A stretch of 12,907 nt of DNA. Source: Alistipes sp. UBA940. Its GTDB lineage: Bacteria > Bacteroidota > Bacteroidia > Bacteroidales > Rikenellaceae. The notes under the pieces are model-generated. The model was not told the origin of the DNA. It saw only the letters and a list, made by a program, of their open reading frames with translations, and made no database searches. Both the position numbers and the translations under genes were made by a program. This document shows positions 12,842 through 12,907 of the stretch, one piece after another. The stretch lies in assembly GCA_002293425.1 (NCBI GenBank), contig DBDE01000017.1, positions 1-12,907 on the forward strand, read 5' to 3'. Every line of letters starts with the position of its first letter. Position 1 is the stretch's first letter.

Positions 12842-12865
12842 ATGAAAAGATGAAAAGATGAAAAA
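12842..12865 (+). repeat. three copies of an 8-bp ATGAAAAG unit, then GCGTAGC direct repeats
   Basis: ATGAAAAG, ATGAAAAG and ATGAAAAA follow each other without gaps. The remaining bases to the window end contain GCGTAGC twice (12877-12883 and 12893-12899). No reading frame is supported in 12804-12907. It may be the edge of an intergenic repeat that continues outside. Confidence 0.6.
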
Positions 12866-12907
12866 AGCCTCGCGCTGCGTAGCTTGGGCGTCGCGTAGCC
12901 AACTCTT

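Noticed and set aside
12842..12899. CRISPR-like direct repeats
   Set aside because: The units are only 7-8 bp, with no spacers of regular length and no cas genes.

Overview
The window looks like chromosome of a member of the Bacteroidales, a gut-type glycan degrader. An Alistipes/Rikenellaceae-like host is possible but only a guess. The evidence is a complete SusC/SusD pair, sugar enzymes with Bacteroidetes-style export signals, and repeated matches to the Bacteroidetes promoter (TTTG at -33, TAnnTTTG at -7). All genes called lie on the + strand.

Left part (1-2732), accessory. Positions 1-449 hold no convincing gene but contain strong hairpins. At about 450-632 lies an asparagine-codon-rich block (many AAC/AAT triplets) that reads as the C-terminal end of a C-type-lectin-like variable protein, yet has no start codon and no stop at the usual place. 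This is what the template repeat (TR) of a diversity-generating retroelement (DGR) looks like. Two small type II toxin-antitoxin modules follow: an unclassified antitoxin with a ParE/RelE-like toxin (746-1287), and a YefM/Phd-like antitoxin with a YoeB toxin (1379-1932). A strong terminator comes next, then a 237-residue protein joining a MutS-domain-I-like N-terminus to an Avd-like four-helix bundle (2019-2732). Avd and MutS-like proteins are known DGR accessory factors. No reverse transcriptase or variable-protein gene is in the window, so this is either part of a split or rearranged DGR or a relic.

Right part (2800-12803), a galactose-oriented polysaccharide utilisation locus. In order: exported lipoprotein aldose 1-epimerase (galM-like), a signal-bearing GH2 glycosidase, a SusC-type TonB-dependent porin, a SusD-type glycan-binding lipoprotein, a terminator, then a second transcription unit with galactokinase (galK) and UDP-glucose 4-epimerase (galE) overlapping by 4 nt. 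The likely flow is: SusCD captures and imports a galactose-containing oligosaccharide, the GH2 enzyme releases a terminal sugar in the periplasm, GalM equilibrates the anomers, GalK makes galactose-1-phosphate in the cytoplasm, and GalE interconverts UDP-galactose and UDP-glucose. galT, a galactose permease and a PUL regulator are not in the window.

The two parts differ sharply in base composition although transcribed in the same direction: the left genes are C- and A-rich on the + strand, the right genes G- and T-rich. The switch falls at about 2733-2800 and marks a compositional boundary between the accessory block and the PUL.
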